Source of the DNA: Salinicola acroporae
GTDB lineage: Bacteria > Pseudomonadota > Gammaproteobacteria > Pseudomonadales > Halomonadaceae
Assembly (NCBI RefSeq): GCF_003206615.1
Contig: NZ_PZJW01000004.1
Span: 419,083 to 483,082 of the forward strand
Reading direction: 5' to 3'
Length of the DNA: 64,000 nt
Below the pieces are notes generated by a model. It was not told where the DNA came from. It ran no database searches and saw only the letters and a program-made list of their open reading frames with translations. The number at the start of each line of letters is the position of its first letter. The first letter of the stretch is position 1. Positions 16,162-24,132 of the stretch are shown piece after piece. The position numbers were made by a program, and so were the translations under genes.

Positions 16162-16180
16162 ACTGTCGAGTGTCGACAGT
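16162..16180. promoter_or_regulatory. Perfect palindrome, probable FCD-GntR operator
   Basis: ACTGTCGA and TCGACAGT are perfect inverted repeats separated by GTG. The site lies in the 175-base divergent region between the GntR-type regulator and the aldolase-family gene. Its core TGTCGA..TCGACA resembles operator half-sites of FadR-type GntR proteins. Regulation by the adjacent regulator is inferred. Confidence 0.6.
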
Positions 16181-16273
16181 TTGGAGATTGCCTGATAGGT
16201 TAATCGCTAAACCCGCTCGATAACGCGGTCACCGATGATAACGGCAACGCCGCAAGCCCCCGACAGGAGATCG

Positions 16274-17041
16274 ATGATGGAGATGGCGACTGACGCCCAC
16301 CACGCCTCGAAACAGGCCGCCCGCCGCGATCTGGCCGCAGCCTATCGGCTGATCGCGCATTTCGGCCTGGATGACAGCATCTACACGCATATTTCCGCGC
16401 GTGCCGAGGCGGGCAAGGAGAACTTCCTGATCAACCCCTACGGTTATCGCTTCGAGGAAGTGACCGCGGCCAACCTGGTGACCATCGATCTCGAGGGGAA
16501 CGTGATCGACGATCCCGAGCGTGCCGGGATCAACAAGGCCGGATTCACCATCCACAGCGCGATCCACGAAGCGCGCCCGGACGTTCACTGTGTGCTGCAT
16601 ACCCACTCGGTGGCCGGTGTCGCCGTCTCGTGCCTGGAAGAGGGGCTGTTGCCCTTGAACCAGTGGTCGATGGAGTTCCACGGCCGCACTGCCTATCACG
16701 ATTACGAAGGGATCGCCCTGGACCTGGCCGAGCGCGAGCGACTGGTCGCGGATCTGGGCGACAAGCCGATCATGGTACTGCGCAATCACGGCATGCTGGT
16801 GTGCGGACGGAGCGTCGGCGAGGCGTTCAAACGAATGCACAACCTCGAGCGTAGCTGTCAGGCGCAGCTCGCGCTGATGGGCAGCGGCATGAAAGTCCGT
16901 CGGGTGGACGATGCCCTGGCCGAGCACACCGCCCAGCAGTACGAAAAGTGGGATGCGGATCACGGTGTTACCGACCACGATCCGGAGTGGGACGCCTACT
17001 TGCGCCTGTTGCAGCGCATTCAGCCCGATTTCGAGGGCTGA
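16274..17041 (+). CDS. Class II aldolase/adducin-family protein
   Basis: A 255-residue protein of the class II aldolase/adducin fold. Zinc-ligand motifs are visible: HTHSVAGVAV near residue 105 and the late His in LRNHGMLVCG near residue 170; IYTHISAR near residue 34 is the usual N-terminal motif. AGGAG at 16265-16269 favours a start at 16274 or the adjacent ATG at 16277; an ATG at 16235 would add 13 residues with no family support. Members include fuculose-phosphate aldolases and decarboxylases, and also enzymes with unknown reactions. It is the first gene of the plus-strand arm, upstream of the ABC importer. Confidence 0.85.
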   Translation: MMEMATDAHHASKQAARRDLAAAYRLIAHFGLDDSIYTHISARAEAGKENFLINPYGYRFEEVTAANLVTIDLEGNVIDDPERAGINKAGFTIHSAIHEARPDVHCVLHTHSVAGVAVSCLEEGLLPLNQWSMEFHGRTAYHDYEGIALDLAERERLVADLGDKPIMVLRNHGMLVCGRSVGEAFKRMHNLERSCQAQLALMGSGMKVRRVDDALAEHTAQQYEKWDADHGVTDHDPEWDAYLRLLQRIQPDFEG

Positions 17042-17086
17042 CACGGGGCCGTGCCGGAGGCTCGTGCGCCTGCCGTCGATCCCTGA

Positions 17087-17153
17087 GGTTGGATACCACG
17101 AGATCCCATGTCACGAAGCTGGATAGAACAAGGTTGGACATCACGAAGCTAGA
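17087..17153 (+). repeat. Short imperfect direct repeats
   Basis: GGTTGGATACCACGAG (17087-17102) recurs as GGTTGGACATCACGAAG (17132-17148), and TCACGAAGCTGGA (17111-17123) recurs as TCACGAAGCTAGA (17141-17153). The cluster lies between the aldolase and binding-protein genes. It could be a degenerate tandem array or regulator sites; no function is evident. Confidence 0.45.
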
Positions 17154-17248
17154 CTCGAGAAGGCGCGCGGTAACCCTGAACATATCGCGTTGAATGCGTC
17201 TGAAAGGCGCTTTGCCGGTGGTTCGAAGATTCGACAAATCCAATAACG

Positions 17249-18832
17249 ATGAGATCTGCCATGACTCTGCTATCGTCCGTGACCGGCCGTCTGACGGCGG
17301 CCGCACTATCGCTTGCTGTCGCACTGCCCGCCGTGGCTCAGGAAACGCCACAATCCGGCGGTGTCGCCAACGTTGCCATTCAGCCGGAGCCTCCGGGGCT
17401 GATGCTGCCGCTGGTGCAGAATGCCCCGACCCAGCGGGTGGCCGGGAATATCTTCGAAGGGTTGCTGCGTTACGACGCCGACCTCAAGCCGATGCCCCAA
17501 CTGGCGACTTCCTGGGAGATCAGTGACGACGGCCTGGCCTACACCTTCCATCTGCATCCCGACGTGATCTGGCATGACGGCGAGGCGTTCTCCGCCGCCG
17601 ACGTGGTGTTCTCCGCCGATGTCTTCCTGCGCGAGACCAACCCGCGAACCCGGGCGATTCTCGACCACGTGGCCAGCATCGAGGCGCCGGACGACGAGAC
17701 GGTGGTCTTCACGCTCAAGCAGCCATTCCCGGCCTTCATCCAGGCCTTCGAGGTCGGCACCCTGCCGATCGTGCCGAAGCATCTCTATGAAGGCACCGAC
17801 TTCTACCACAATCCGGCCAACAACCACCCGATCGGCACCGGCCCGTTCGAGTTTGCCAAATGGGATCGCGGCTCGGTGATCGAGCTGGACAAGAACCCGG
17901 ACTACTACGAAGCGGGCAAGCCCTATCTCGACAAGATCTACTGGCACGTGATCCCGGATGCGGCTTCCCGGGCAGCGGCCTACGAGAACGGAACCCTGAA
18001 CATCATGCCCGCCGGATCGGTGGAGAACTTCGATATCCCGCGTCTTGCCGAGATGGACGGAAGCTGCATGACGGAAGCGGGCAACGAGTACTTCAACCCG
18101 TTCGCCATGCTGTGGCTCAACAACCGTGAAGGACCGACCGCCGACAAGCGCTTCCGCCAGGCGGTGATGTACGCCCTCGATCGCGATTTCGCCAGGAACG
18201 TGCTCTGGAATGGGCTGGGCAAGGTGCCCAACGGCCCGTTCAGTTCGACCCTGGCTGCCCATGACGACGATCTCCAACCGTACCCCTACGATCCGGACAA
18301 GGCAGAGGAACTGCTCGACGAGATGGGTTACGACGGCGAACCGGTACGCCTGTTGCCGCTGCCCTACGGCGAGACCTGGACCCGCTGGGCGGAAGCCGTG
18401 CGCCAGAACCTCGAGGACGTGGGTATCAACATCGAAACCGAATCCTCGGACGTGGCGGGCTGGAACCAGAAGATCAGCGACTGGGACTACGATATCGCCT
18501 TCACCTACCTGTTCCAGTATGGCGACCCGTCGCTAGGGATCGCGCGGACCTACGTCTCCAGCAATATCGCCAAGGGCTCGCCGTGGAACAACGTCGAGGG
18601 CTACGAGAACCCCGAGATCGACAAGCTGTTCGCCGATGCCGCGGTGGAGAACGACGCCGACAAACGCCAGGCGATGTACGACCAGATTCAACAGACGCTG
18701 CACGACGACGTGCCGCTGGCGTGGATCATGGAACTGGCGCAGCCGACGATCTACCGCTGCAGCGTGCATGACCTGATCACCACCGGTATCGGTCTCAACG
18801 ATGGGTTCAAGAACGCCTGGATCGAGCAGTAG
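17249..18832 (+). CDS. Dipeptide/oligopeptide-type ABC transporter substrate-binding protein
   Basis: A 527-residue periplasmic binding protein of family 5. The signal peptide runs to about residue 30 (ALPAVAQ). Family landmarks follow: GNIFEGLLRYDADLKPMPQLA near residue 64, the YTFHLHPDVIWHDGEAFSAADV block near residue 94, and GTGPFEF near residue 195. Family 5 proteins bind peptides, nickel, opines or other small amphiphiles. It is followed by two permease genes and a fused double ATPase, a complete importer. Context with two deacetylases, a kinase and a phospho-lyase suggests an N-acylated amino compound as the cargo rather than generic peptides; this is inference. Confidence 0.9.
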   Translation: MRSAMTLLSSVTGRLTAAALSLAVALPAVAQETPQSGGVANVAIQPEPPGLMLPLVQNAPTQRVAGNIFEGLLRYDADLKPMPQLATSWEISDDGLAYTFHLHPDVIWHDGEAFSAADVVFSADVFLRETNPRTRAILDHVASIEAPDDETVVFTLKQPFPAFIQAFEVGTLPIVPKHLYEGTDFYHNPANNHPIGTGPFEFAKWDRGSVIELDKNPDYYEAGKPYLDKIYWHVIPDAASRAAAYENGTLNIMPAGSVENFDIPRLAEMDGSCMTEAGNEYFNPFAMLWLNNREGPTADKRFRQAVMYALDRDFARNVLWNGLGKVPNGPFSSTLAAHDDDLQPYPYDPDKAEELLDEMGYDGEPVRLLPLPYGETWTRWAEAVRQNLEDVGINIETESSDVAGWNQKISDWDYDIAFTYLFQYGDPSLGIARTYVSSNIAKGSPWNNVEGYENPEIDKLFADAAVENDADKRQAMYDQIQQTLHDDVPLAWIMELAQPTIYRCSVHDLITTGIGLNDGFKNAWIEQ

Positions 18833-18899
18833 ACGACCCCGGTTTCGGTAGCAAGCGTCGGTGGCCTGCGGGTGGCCGACGCTCGACGAGGACAGAACC

Positions 18900-19880
18900 A
18901 TGGCTTATGTCTCTCTGATCCTGGGTCGCGTCGGCAAGGCCGTCATCGTGCTATTGGCGATCCTGGTATTCAATTTCTTCCTGATTCACGCCGCCCCCGG
19001 CGATCCCGCGGCCGTCATGGCGGGCGAGGCCGGGGCCACCGACCAGCAGTTCCTCGACGATCTGCGCGAACGCTTCGGGCTCGACCAGCCACTGCCGGTG
19101 CAGCTCTGGCGCTACATGAGTGGGGTGCTGCAGCTCGACTTCGGCTACTCCTATCGCCAGCAGATGCCGGTGCTCGATCTGATCCTGGACCGACTGCCGG
19201 CGACGCTACTGCTGACCGGCGCGGCGTTCTGTATCTCGCTGCTGTTCGGGATCATCGCGGGGACGCTGGCCGCCATGCGTGCCAAACGGCCATCCGGGTC
19301 GATCATCATGGGGCTGGCGCTGCTGTTCTATGCCACGCCGCTTTACTGGGTGGCGATGATGGCGGTGCTGGTCTTTTCGGTGACGCTCGACTGGCTGCCC
19401 GCCTACGGCTACTCGACGGTCGGCGCCGGCTACACTGGCCTGGCTCACGCCGGCGACGTCGCGGTTCATCTGATTCTGCCGGCGCTGACCCTGGGGCTGT
19501 TCTTCATGGCGGTCTATACCCGCATGACGCGCACCTCGATGCTGAGCGTGTCACAGCAGGATTTCGTCAAGACGGCGCGTGCCAAGGGGCTGGCGCCGGG
19601 GGTGATCCAGCGTCGTCATATTCTGCGCAACGCGCTGCTGCCGATCATCACCCTGGCCGGGCTGCAGGCCGGGCAGATGGTGGGCGGGGCGGTGCTGACC
19701 GAGACCGTGTTCGCCTGGCCCGGCATCGGCCGGCTGATGTACGAGGCGTTGATGCAGCGGGACTACAACCTGCTGCTGGGCATCTTCTTCTTCTGCGCGC
19801 TGCTGGTGATCCTGTTCAACATGCTTACCGACGTGATCTATCGGCTCGCCGATCCGCGTATCAAGCAAGGCGCTACCTGA
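18900..19880 (+). CDS. ABC transporter permease, DppB-type
   Basis: A 326-residue inner-membrane permease with about six membrane helices. The first is AVIVLLAILVFNFFLIH, followed by PGDPAAVMAGE as in DppB proteins. The EAA coupling loop is DFVKTARAKGLAPGVIQRRH near residue 220. The start at 18900 has GAGGA with a suitable spacer; a frame from 18861 adds 13 residues that are not family-like. It pairs with the DppC-type permease 210 bases downstream. That gap is unusually long for such an operon and contains a decayed repeat element. Confidence 0.92.
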   Translation: MAYVSLILGRVGKAVIVLLAILVFNFFLIHAAPGDPAAVMAGEAGATDQQFLDDLRERFGLDQPLPVQLWRYMSGVLQLDFGYSYRQQMPVLDLILDRLPATLLLTGAAFCISLLFGIIAGTLAAMRAKRPSGSIIMGLALLFYATPLYWVAMMAVLVFSVTLDWLPAYGYSTVGAGYTGLAHAGDVAVHLILPALTLGLFFMAVYTRMTRTSMLSVSQQDFVKTARAKGLAPGVIQRRHILRNALLPIITLAGLQAGQMVGGAVLTETVFAWPGIGRLMYEALMQRDYNLLLGIFFFCALLVILFNMLTDVIYRLADPRIKQGAT

Positions 19881-20076
19881 ATGCCTGCGCGGACGAATTG
19901 CTTTGCTATGGCCGCCGTCCTGGCGGCCACCGAAGGCCAGCCTGCGGCTGTTCCATTTCGCTCCCGGCGAAATGGTGCGCGGTGCTCTAGCGCAATCCTA
20001 ACAGCCAGTTATGTCTTGCTCTCTGCGCGCCGAGCGCCTCGCGCTTCATTCCGCTCGGCGATCCAGGCAACTCTTT
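19881..20076 (-). repeat. Decayed copy of the 143-bp inverted-repeat element
   Basis: The gap between the two permease genes is recognisably related to the minus-strand orientation of the intact elements. ATGCCTGCGCGGACGAAT matches ATGCCCGCGCGGGCGAAT of the copy at 50.05 kb, and later CTAACAGCCAGTTATGTCT and CGCTTCATTCCGCTCGGCGAT match its right part. The termini have diverged and about 70 extra bases containing a strong hairpin (GGCCGCCGTCCTGGCGGCC, 19910-19928) are present. It may cause polarity or differential expression within the ABC operon. Confidence 0.5.
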
Positions 20077-20089
20077 CTTTGGGGGCCGC

Positions 20090-20923
20090 ATGAATTTCTT
20101 CAAACGCTTTGCCCAGAATCGCGGCGCCCTGGTGGGGCTGGTGATTCTCGGTCTGGTGGTGGTGCTGGCCTTGCTGGCGCCATTGCTCTATCCCGATTCT
20201 CCCTGGCGCATGGTGCAGCGGCCGTTTCTGGCACCGGGTGAAGTCTCCGGTTTCTGGCTGGGGACCGATGTCATGGGGCGCGACGTCGCCGCGGGGCTGG
20301 CTCACGGCGCCTGGGTATCGCTGCTGATCGGGCTGATCTCCACCGTGGTGGCGCTCGCCATCGGGGTGCCCCTCGGGGCGCTGGCGGGTTATTTCGGCGG
20401 CAAGATCGACGACGCCCTGATGCGCTTCACCGAGTTCTTCCAGACCATTCCCAACTTCGCGCTGGCGATCGTGCTGGTGGCGATCATGGAGCCGAGCACG
20501 TTCTCGATCGTGCTGGCCATCGCCATCGTCAGCTGGCCGCCGGTGGCGCGCCTGGTGCGCGGTGAATTTCTCTCGATCAAGCATCGTGAGTACGTCGAGG
20601 CGGCGCGCCTGGTCGGCCAGACCCACCGAGACATCATCATCAAGCAGATCCTGCCCAATACGCTATCGCCGGTGATCGTGCTGGCCTCGCTGATGGTGGC
20701 CACGGCGATTCTGCTGGAATCCTCGCTCTCCTTTCTCGGCCTCGGCGACCCGGACACCATGTCCTGGGGCTACATGATCGGTGCCGCGCGGACGGTCATG
20801 CGCCAGGCCTGGTGGCTGTCGGTCATTCCGGGGGTGGCGATCCTGCTCACGGTGCTGGCGCTCAATCTGGTCGGCGAAGGGCTGGATGATGCACTCAACC
20901 CGCAGCTCGCCAGAGCACGCTAG
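20090..20923 (+). CDS. ABC transporter permease, DppC-type
   Basis: A 277-residue inner-membrane permease. A first helix (LVGLVILGLVVVLALLAPLLY) is followed by the GTDVMGRDVAAGLAHGA motif typical of DppC/OppC. The EAA loop is YVEAARLVGQTHRDIIIKQILPN (about residues 165-187), with SLSFLGLGDPDTMSWG near the end. It forms the second half of the translocation pore with the preceding permease. The next gene begins 10 bases later. Confidence 0.92.
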   Translation: MNFFKRFAQNRGALVGLVILGLVVVLALLAPLLYPDSPWRMVQRPFLAPGEVSGFWLGTDVMGRDVAAGLAHGAWVSLLIGLISTVVALAIGVPLGALAGYFGGKIDDALMRFTEFFQTIPNFALAIVLVAIMEPSTFSIVLAIAIVSWPPVARLVRGEFLSIKHREYVEAARLVGQTHRDIIIKQILPNTLSPVIVLASLMVATAILLESSLSFLGLGDPDTMSWGYMIGAARTVMRQAWWLSVIPGVAILLTVLALNLVGEGLDDALNPQLARAR

Positions 20924-20933
20924 GAGACCGACC

Positions 20934-22682
20934 ATGAGTGAACCCATACAAGAGTCCGGCGCGCCCCTGCTACGTATCGAGCGCCTGGCGTTGGCTCTGC
21001 CGGAGGGCGCCGACCGGCTCTATGCCGTCGATAACGTCAGCTACGACCTGACGGCGGGCGAGATCCTGTGCGTGGTCGGCGAATCCGGTTCCGGCAAGTC
21101 GATGACGGCCAATGCGCTCATGGGGTTGTTGCCGACCGGCGTCCATGTCGCCAAGGGGCGGGCGCTGTTCGACGGCCAGGACGTGCTGGCGATGGATGAA
21201 ATCAGCCACCGTGCCCTGCGCGGGCGGCGTATCGGCATGATCTTCCAGGAGCCGATGACGGCGCTCAATCCGCTGATGCGGGTCGGCGAGCAGATCGCCG
21301 AGGTGTTCGAGGCACACGGTCTGTTGACCCCGCGGGCGCGCAAGGAGAAGGCGCTGGCGCTGCTCGAGGAGGTCCGCCTGCCCGATCCGGCGTCGGCGCT
21401 GCGCGCCTATCCCTTCGAGCTTTCCGGTGGCCAGCGGCAGCGGGTGATGATCGCCATGGCGCTGGCCCTCGAGCCGGAACTGCTGATTGCCGACGAGCCG
21501 ACCACGGCGCTGGATGTGACCACCCAGGCGCAGATTCTGCATCTGGTGAAGGATCTGCAGGCGCGGCGTGGCATGGCGGTGATGTTCATCACCCACGACT
21601 TCGGCGTGGTCGCCGAGATCGCCGATCGCGTCTGCGTCATGCGTGAAGGAAAGATCGTCGAGATGGGGGAGGCCCGCGAGGTGCTCGACCATCCCCGGCA
21701 TGACTACACCCGTGCGCTGATCGACGCCATCCCCGCCGATGTCGTGGCGGCGGTAGGAAGACCCGCCGATGTCCTGGCGGCGGTAGAAAGACCCGCCGAT
21801 GTCCTGGCGGCGGTAGAAAGACCGGGGGATGCCATCCCGCCACAGCGGGACGACAAGGATTCGTCACCGCTGCTGTCGATCAGCGGGCTCGACAAGGTCT
21901 ATCGATCCAGCGGCGGCTGGTTCCAGCCCAAGCGTGAAGTCGTCGCGCTCGACGGCATCGGCTTCTCGCTCGGCAAGGGCGAGACGCTGGGGATCGTCGG
22001 CGAGTCGGGTTCCGGGAAGTCGACACTGGGGCGCTGCATCGTGGGTCTGAACCGGCCGGACAACGGCGAGATTCGTCTCGACGGGGTGGATCTGAGCGCG
22101 TTGGAGGGTCGCGAGCTGCGAGCGCATCGCCGTCGCATCCAGATGGTCTTCCAGGACCCCTATGCGTCACTCAACCCGCGCATCCGTGTCGGCATGGCCA
22201 TCGCCCAGGGGCCGATCGCCAACGGCGTGCCCAAGGCCGAGGCGCTGGCACAGGCGCAGGCGCTGCTGGCAACGGTGGGGCTCGATGGTGGCGCCGCCGA
22301 GCGCTATCCCCACGAGTTCTCCGGCGGCCAGCGTCAGCGTATCGGCATCGCCCGAGCGCTAGCGCTGAACCCCGAGCTGATCGTGGCCGACGAGGCCGTC
22401 TCGGCGCTGGACGTCTCGATCCAGGCGCAGGTGCTGACGCTGCTCGATGACCTGAAACAAAAGCTCGATCTCTCGCTGCTGTTCATCACCCATGACCTGC
22501 GGGTGGCGGCCCAGATCTGCGATCGCCTGATCGTGATGCAGAAGGGGCGTATCGTCGAGCACGGCATCGCCAGGGAGATCTTTCTCTCACCGCAGCACCC
22601 CTATACTCGCGAGTTGCTGGAAGCGATACCGGGACGCCGCGATGCGCCGGAGCCGGCGACGGCGGCGGCCGGAGTGCTCTAA
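20934..22682 (+). CDS. Fused double ATPase of the ABC importer (DppD-DppF type)
   Basis: A 582-residue protein with two nucleotide-binding domains. Domain 1 has Walker A GESGSGKS, signature LSGGQRQR and Walker [13 protein letters not shown]. Domain 2 has [16 protein letters not shown] and [18 protein letters not shown] precedes the start at 20934. Between the domains, residues 267-296 are three consecutive copies of a 10-residue unit close to [10 protein letters not shown], encoded by 30-base repeats (21732-21821). This linker is not part of the family and may vary in copy number. The stop TAA coincides with the target duplication of an inverted-repeat element that begins immediately afterwards. 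Confidence 0.93.
   Translation: MSEPIQESGAPLLRIERLALALPEGADRLYAVDNVSYDLTAGEILCVVGESGSGKSMTANALMGLLPTGVHVAKGRALFDGQDVLAMDEISHRALRGRRIGMIFQEPMTALNPLMRVGEQIAEVFEAHGLLTPRARKEKALALLEEVRLPDPASALRAYPFELSGGQRQRVMIAMALALEPELLIADEPTTALDVTTQAQILHLVKDLQARRGMAVMFITHDFGVVAEIADRVCVMREGKIVEMGEAREVLDHPRHDYTRALIDAIPADVVAAVGRPADVLAAVERPADVLAAVERPGDAIPPQRDDKDSSPLLSISGLDKVYRSSGGWFQPKREVVALDGIGFSLGKGETLGIVGESGSGKSTLGRCIVGLNRPDNGEIRLDGVDLSALEGRELRAHRRRIQMVFQDPYASLNPRIRVGMAIAQGPIANGVPKAEALAQAQALLATVGLDGGAAERYPHEFSGGQRQRIGIARALALNPELIVADEAVSALDVSIQAQVLTLLDDLKQKLDLSLLFITHDLRVAAQICDRLIVMQKGRIVEHGIAREIFLSPQHPYTRELLEAIPGRRDAPEPATAAAGVL
21732..21821 (+). repeat. In-frame 30-bp tandem repeat, three copies
   Basis: Three direct 30-base units (21732-21761, 21762-21791, 21792-21821) encode [20 protein letters not shown] and [10 protein letters not shown] in the linker of the double ATPase. 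The last two are identical and the first differs at three bases. Each ends with an AGA arginine codon, which is rare in this genome style, suggesting recent expansion or insertion. A partial fourth start (CCGGGGGATGCC) follows. Confidence 0.85.
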
Positions 22683-22867
22683 GAGGATGTTTACAAGTTC
22701 GGCGAGCGAAGGCCAGGCCGGGACGCGTAGTTAAGGCGAAATCGGCCGAAAAAAGTCCGGGCTGGTGTTCCAGCTTACGTGGGATAAATGAGTCATTTGA
22801 CCGGGCTCGCGTACGATGTCGATTTCAACGCCGTATTGCCGAGCGCAGGCATTTTGTAAACACCCTC
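22683..22867. mobile_element. Miniature inverted-repeat element, family 2 (185 bp)
   Basis: The left end GAGGATGTTTACAA and the right end (GAGGGTGTTTACAA when read on the other strand) are inverted repeats with one mismatch in 14. The element is bounded by TAA on both sides (22680-22682 and 22868-22870), a 3-bp target duplication. It has no transposase and no credible gene, so it would need an element acting in trans. The TNA-type duplication and GAGG ends recall parts of the IS5 family. The left TAA is the stop codon of the ABC ATPase gene. Confidence 0.72.
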
Positions 22868-22885
22868 TAAACCGATCAACGACAA

Positions 22886-23890
22886 ATGGAACGCATGACG
22901 ACCATGGAAACCGAACGCCACGGGCAGACATCCGGACCAGGCGCCGGTGCACCCACCGTACAGGGCGTGCTGTTGGGCTCACCCGAGATCATGACGACCT
23001 ACATCGCCGCCTTCGAGCAGGTGGCGCCGCAGTTTCGTCTGGCGCTGCCGGACGCCATCACCGATCCCGAAAGCGTGACCTTTGCGCTGGCCTGGGACCC
23101 GGGACCCGAGGATTTCCGGCCCTACCCCCATCTGTGCCTGGTGTCGTCGATCGCCGCCGGCGTCAACGGGATTCTCCAAAGCCCCAGCCTGCCGAGTGAC
23201 GTGCCGCTGATGCGTATTGCCGGTGAGTCCCAGGCCCAGATGATGGCGGGGTTCGTGACCTGGCACGTGCTGTGGCATCACCGCCGCTTCGGCGACTATC
23301 TGAACCATCAGCGTCAACGCCACTGGCAGCGTCTGCCGAAGCGCGACGCCGCTGACGTGCGGGTGGGGCTACTGGGGGCGGGCAGGATGGGCGGGGCGGT
23401 GGCGCGCTCACTGGTGGCGCTGGACTACGACGTGGCGATCTACTCGCGCAGCGGGCGCAATCTGCCGGCCGGCGTCGAGGGATTCAGCGGTGAGGCCGGG
23501 CTCGAGCGGCTCGCCGCGCGCAGCGACATCCTGATCAACCTGCTGCCACTGACCCCGCAGACCCGGGGCATCCTCGACGCCGCGCTGTTTGCCAGGATGC
23601 CCCAGGGCGCTGCACTGATCCACGTCGGGCGCGGTGAGCATCTCATCGAGGCCGATCTGCTAGCGGCGCTGGCGAGCGGCCAGCTTGCGGCTGCTTCGCT
23701 GGATGTCTTCGCGATCGAGCCGCTGCCGCGGGATCACCCGTTCTGGCGACACGAACAGATCGTGATCACGCCCCACGATGCCTGCGATTCGACGCCGAAC
23801 CAGGTAGCTCACGAGGTGGCGGAGGCCATGCAGCGCCTGGACGACGGTCTGCTGCCAGCGAGCGTGGTGGATCGAGAGGCAGGGTATTGA
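22886..23890 (+). CDS. D-2-hydroxyacid dehydrogenase, GhrA-like
   Basis: A 334-residue NAD(P)H-dependent reductase of the glyoxylate/hydroxypyruvate reductase A type. The Rossmann motif is GLLGAGRMGGAVA (about residue 155). Substrate-site residues are visible as HVGRGEHL (Arg, near residue 252), the Glu in FAIEPLP, and His in ITPHDACDS near residue 293. The N-terminal 25 residues are a polar extension. An ATG at 22895 is an alternative start. It follows the ABC importer genes after the family 2 element and precedes the second deacetylase. It may reduce a 2-oxoacid or hydroxy-aldehyde formed in the pathway, but its substrate is not known. Confidence 0.85.
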   Translation: MERMTTMETERHGQTSGPGAGAPTVQGVLLGSPEIMTTYIAAFEQVAPQFRLALPDAITDPESVTFALAWDPGPEDFRPYPHLCLVSSIAAGVNGILQSPSLPSDVPLMRIAGESQAQMMAGFVTWHVLWHHRRFGDYLNHQRQRHWQRLPKRDAADVRVGLLGAGRMGGAVARSLVALDYDVAIYSRSGRNLPAGVEGFSGEAGLERLAARSDILINLLPLTPQTRGILDAALFARMPQGAALIHVGRGEHLIEADLLAALASGQLAAASLDVFAIEPLPRDHPFWRHEQIVITPHDACDSTPNQVAHEVAEAMQRLDDGLLPASVVDREAGY

Positions 23891-23927
23891 GCTCGAGGTG
23901 ATTCAACCCGAGATGGACGGCGGCAAA

Positions 23928-24116
23928 GGAAACGCTGAATAAATCGCCGAACGAGATGAAGGGCAAGGCGCCCGGAACGCAGACTCGAAGCAACGCGTCA
24001 CGCGAGATATAACCTGGGGTTAGGCGAGATTTCGATCGGGCTGGCGTTCCAGCACCGCGTGACGCAGCCATGCGCTGGGGACGCCGAGTCCGTGCAGGCA
24101 TTTGTTCAGCGTTTCC
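23928..24116. mobile_element. Miniature inverted-repeat element, family 1 (189 bp, long form)
   Basis: Terminal inverted repeats are GGAAACGCTGAATAAAT on the left and GGAAACGCTGAACAAAT on the right (read inward), 16 of 17 identical. CAAA flanks both sides (23924-23927 and 24117-24120), a 4-bp target duplication. The first 50 bases closely match the copy at 28.42 kb, including 36 consecutive identical bases, but the middle contains about 46 extra bases. It ends 16 bases before the start of the second deacetylase gene, next to its ribosome binding site. Confidence 0.85.
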
Positions 24117-24132
24117 CAAACAAGGACAACTC

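Noticed and set aside
19881-20093. Open frame in the gap between the two permease genes
   Set aside because: The interval matches the inverted-repeat element family, which explains the sequence better than a gene.
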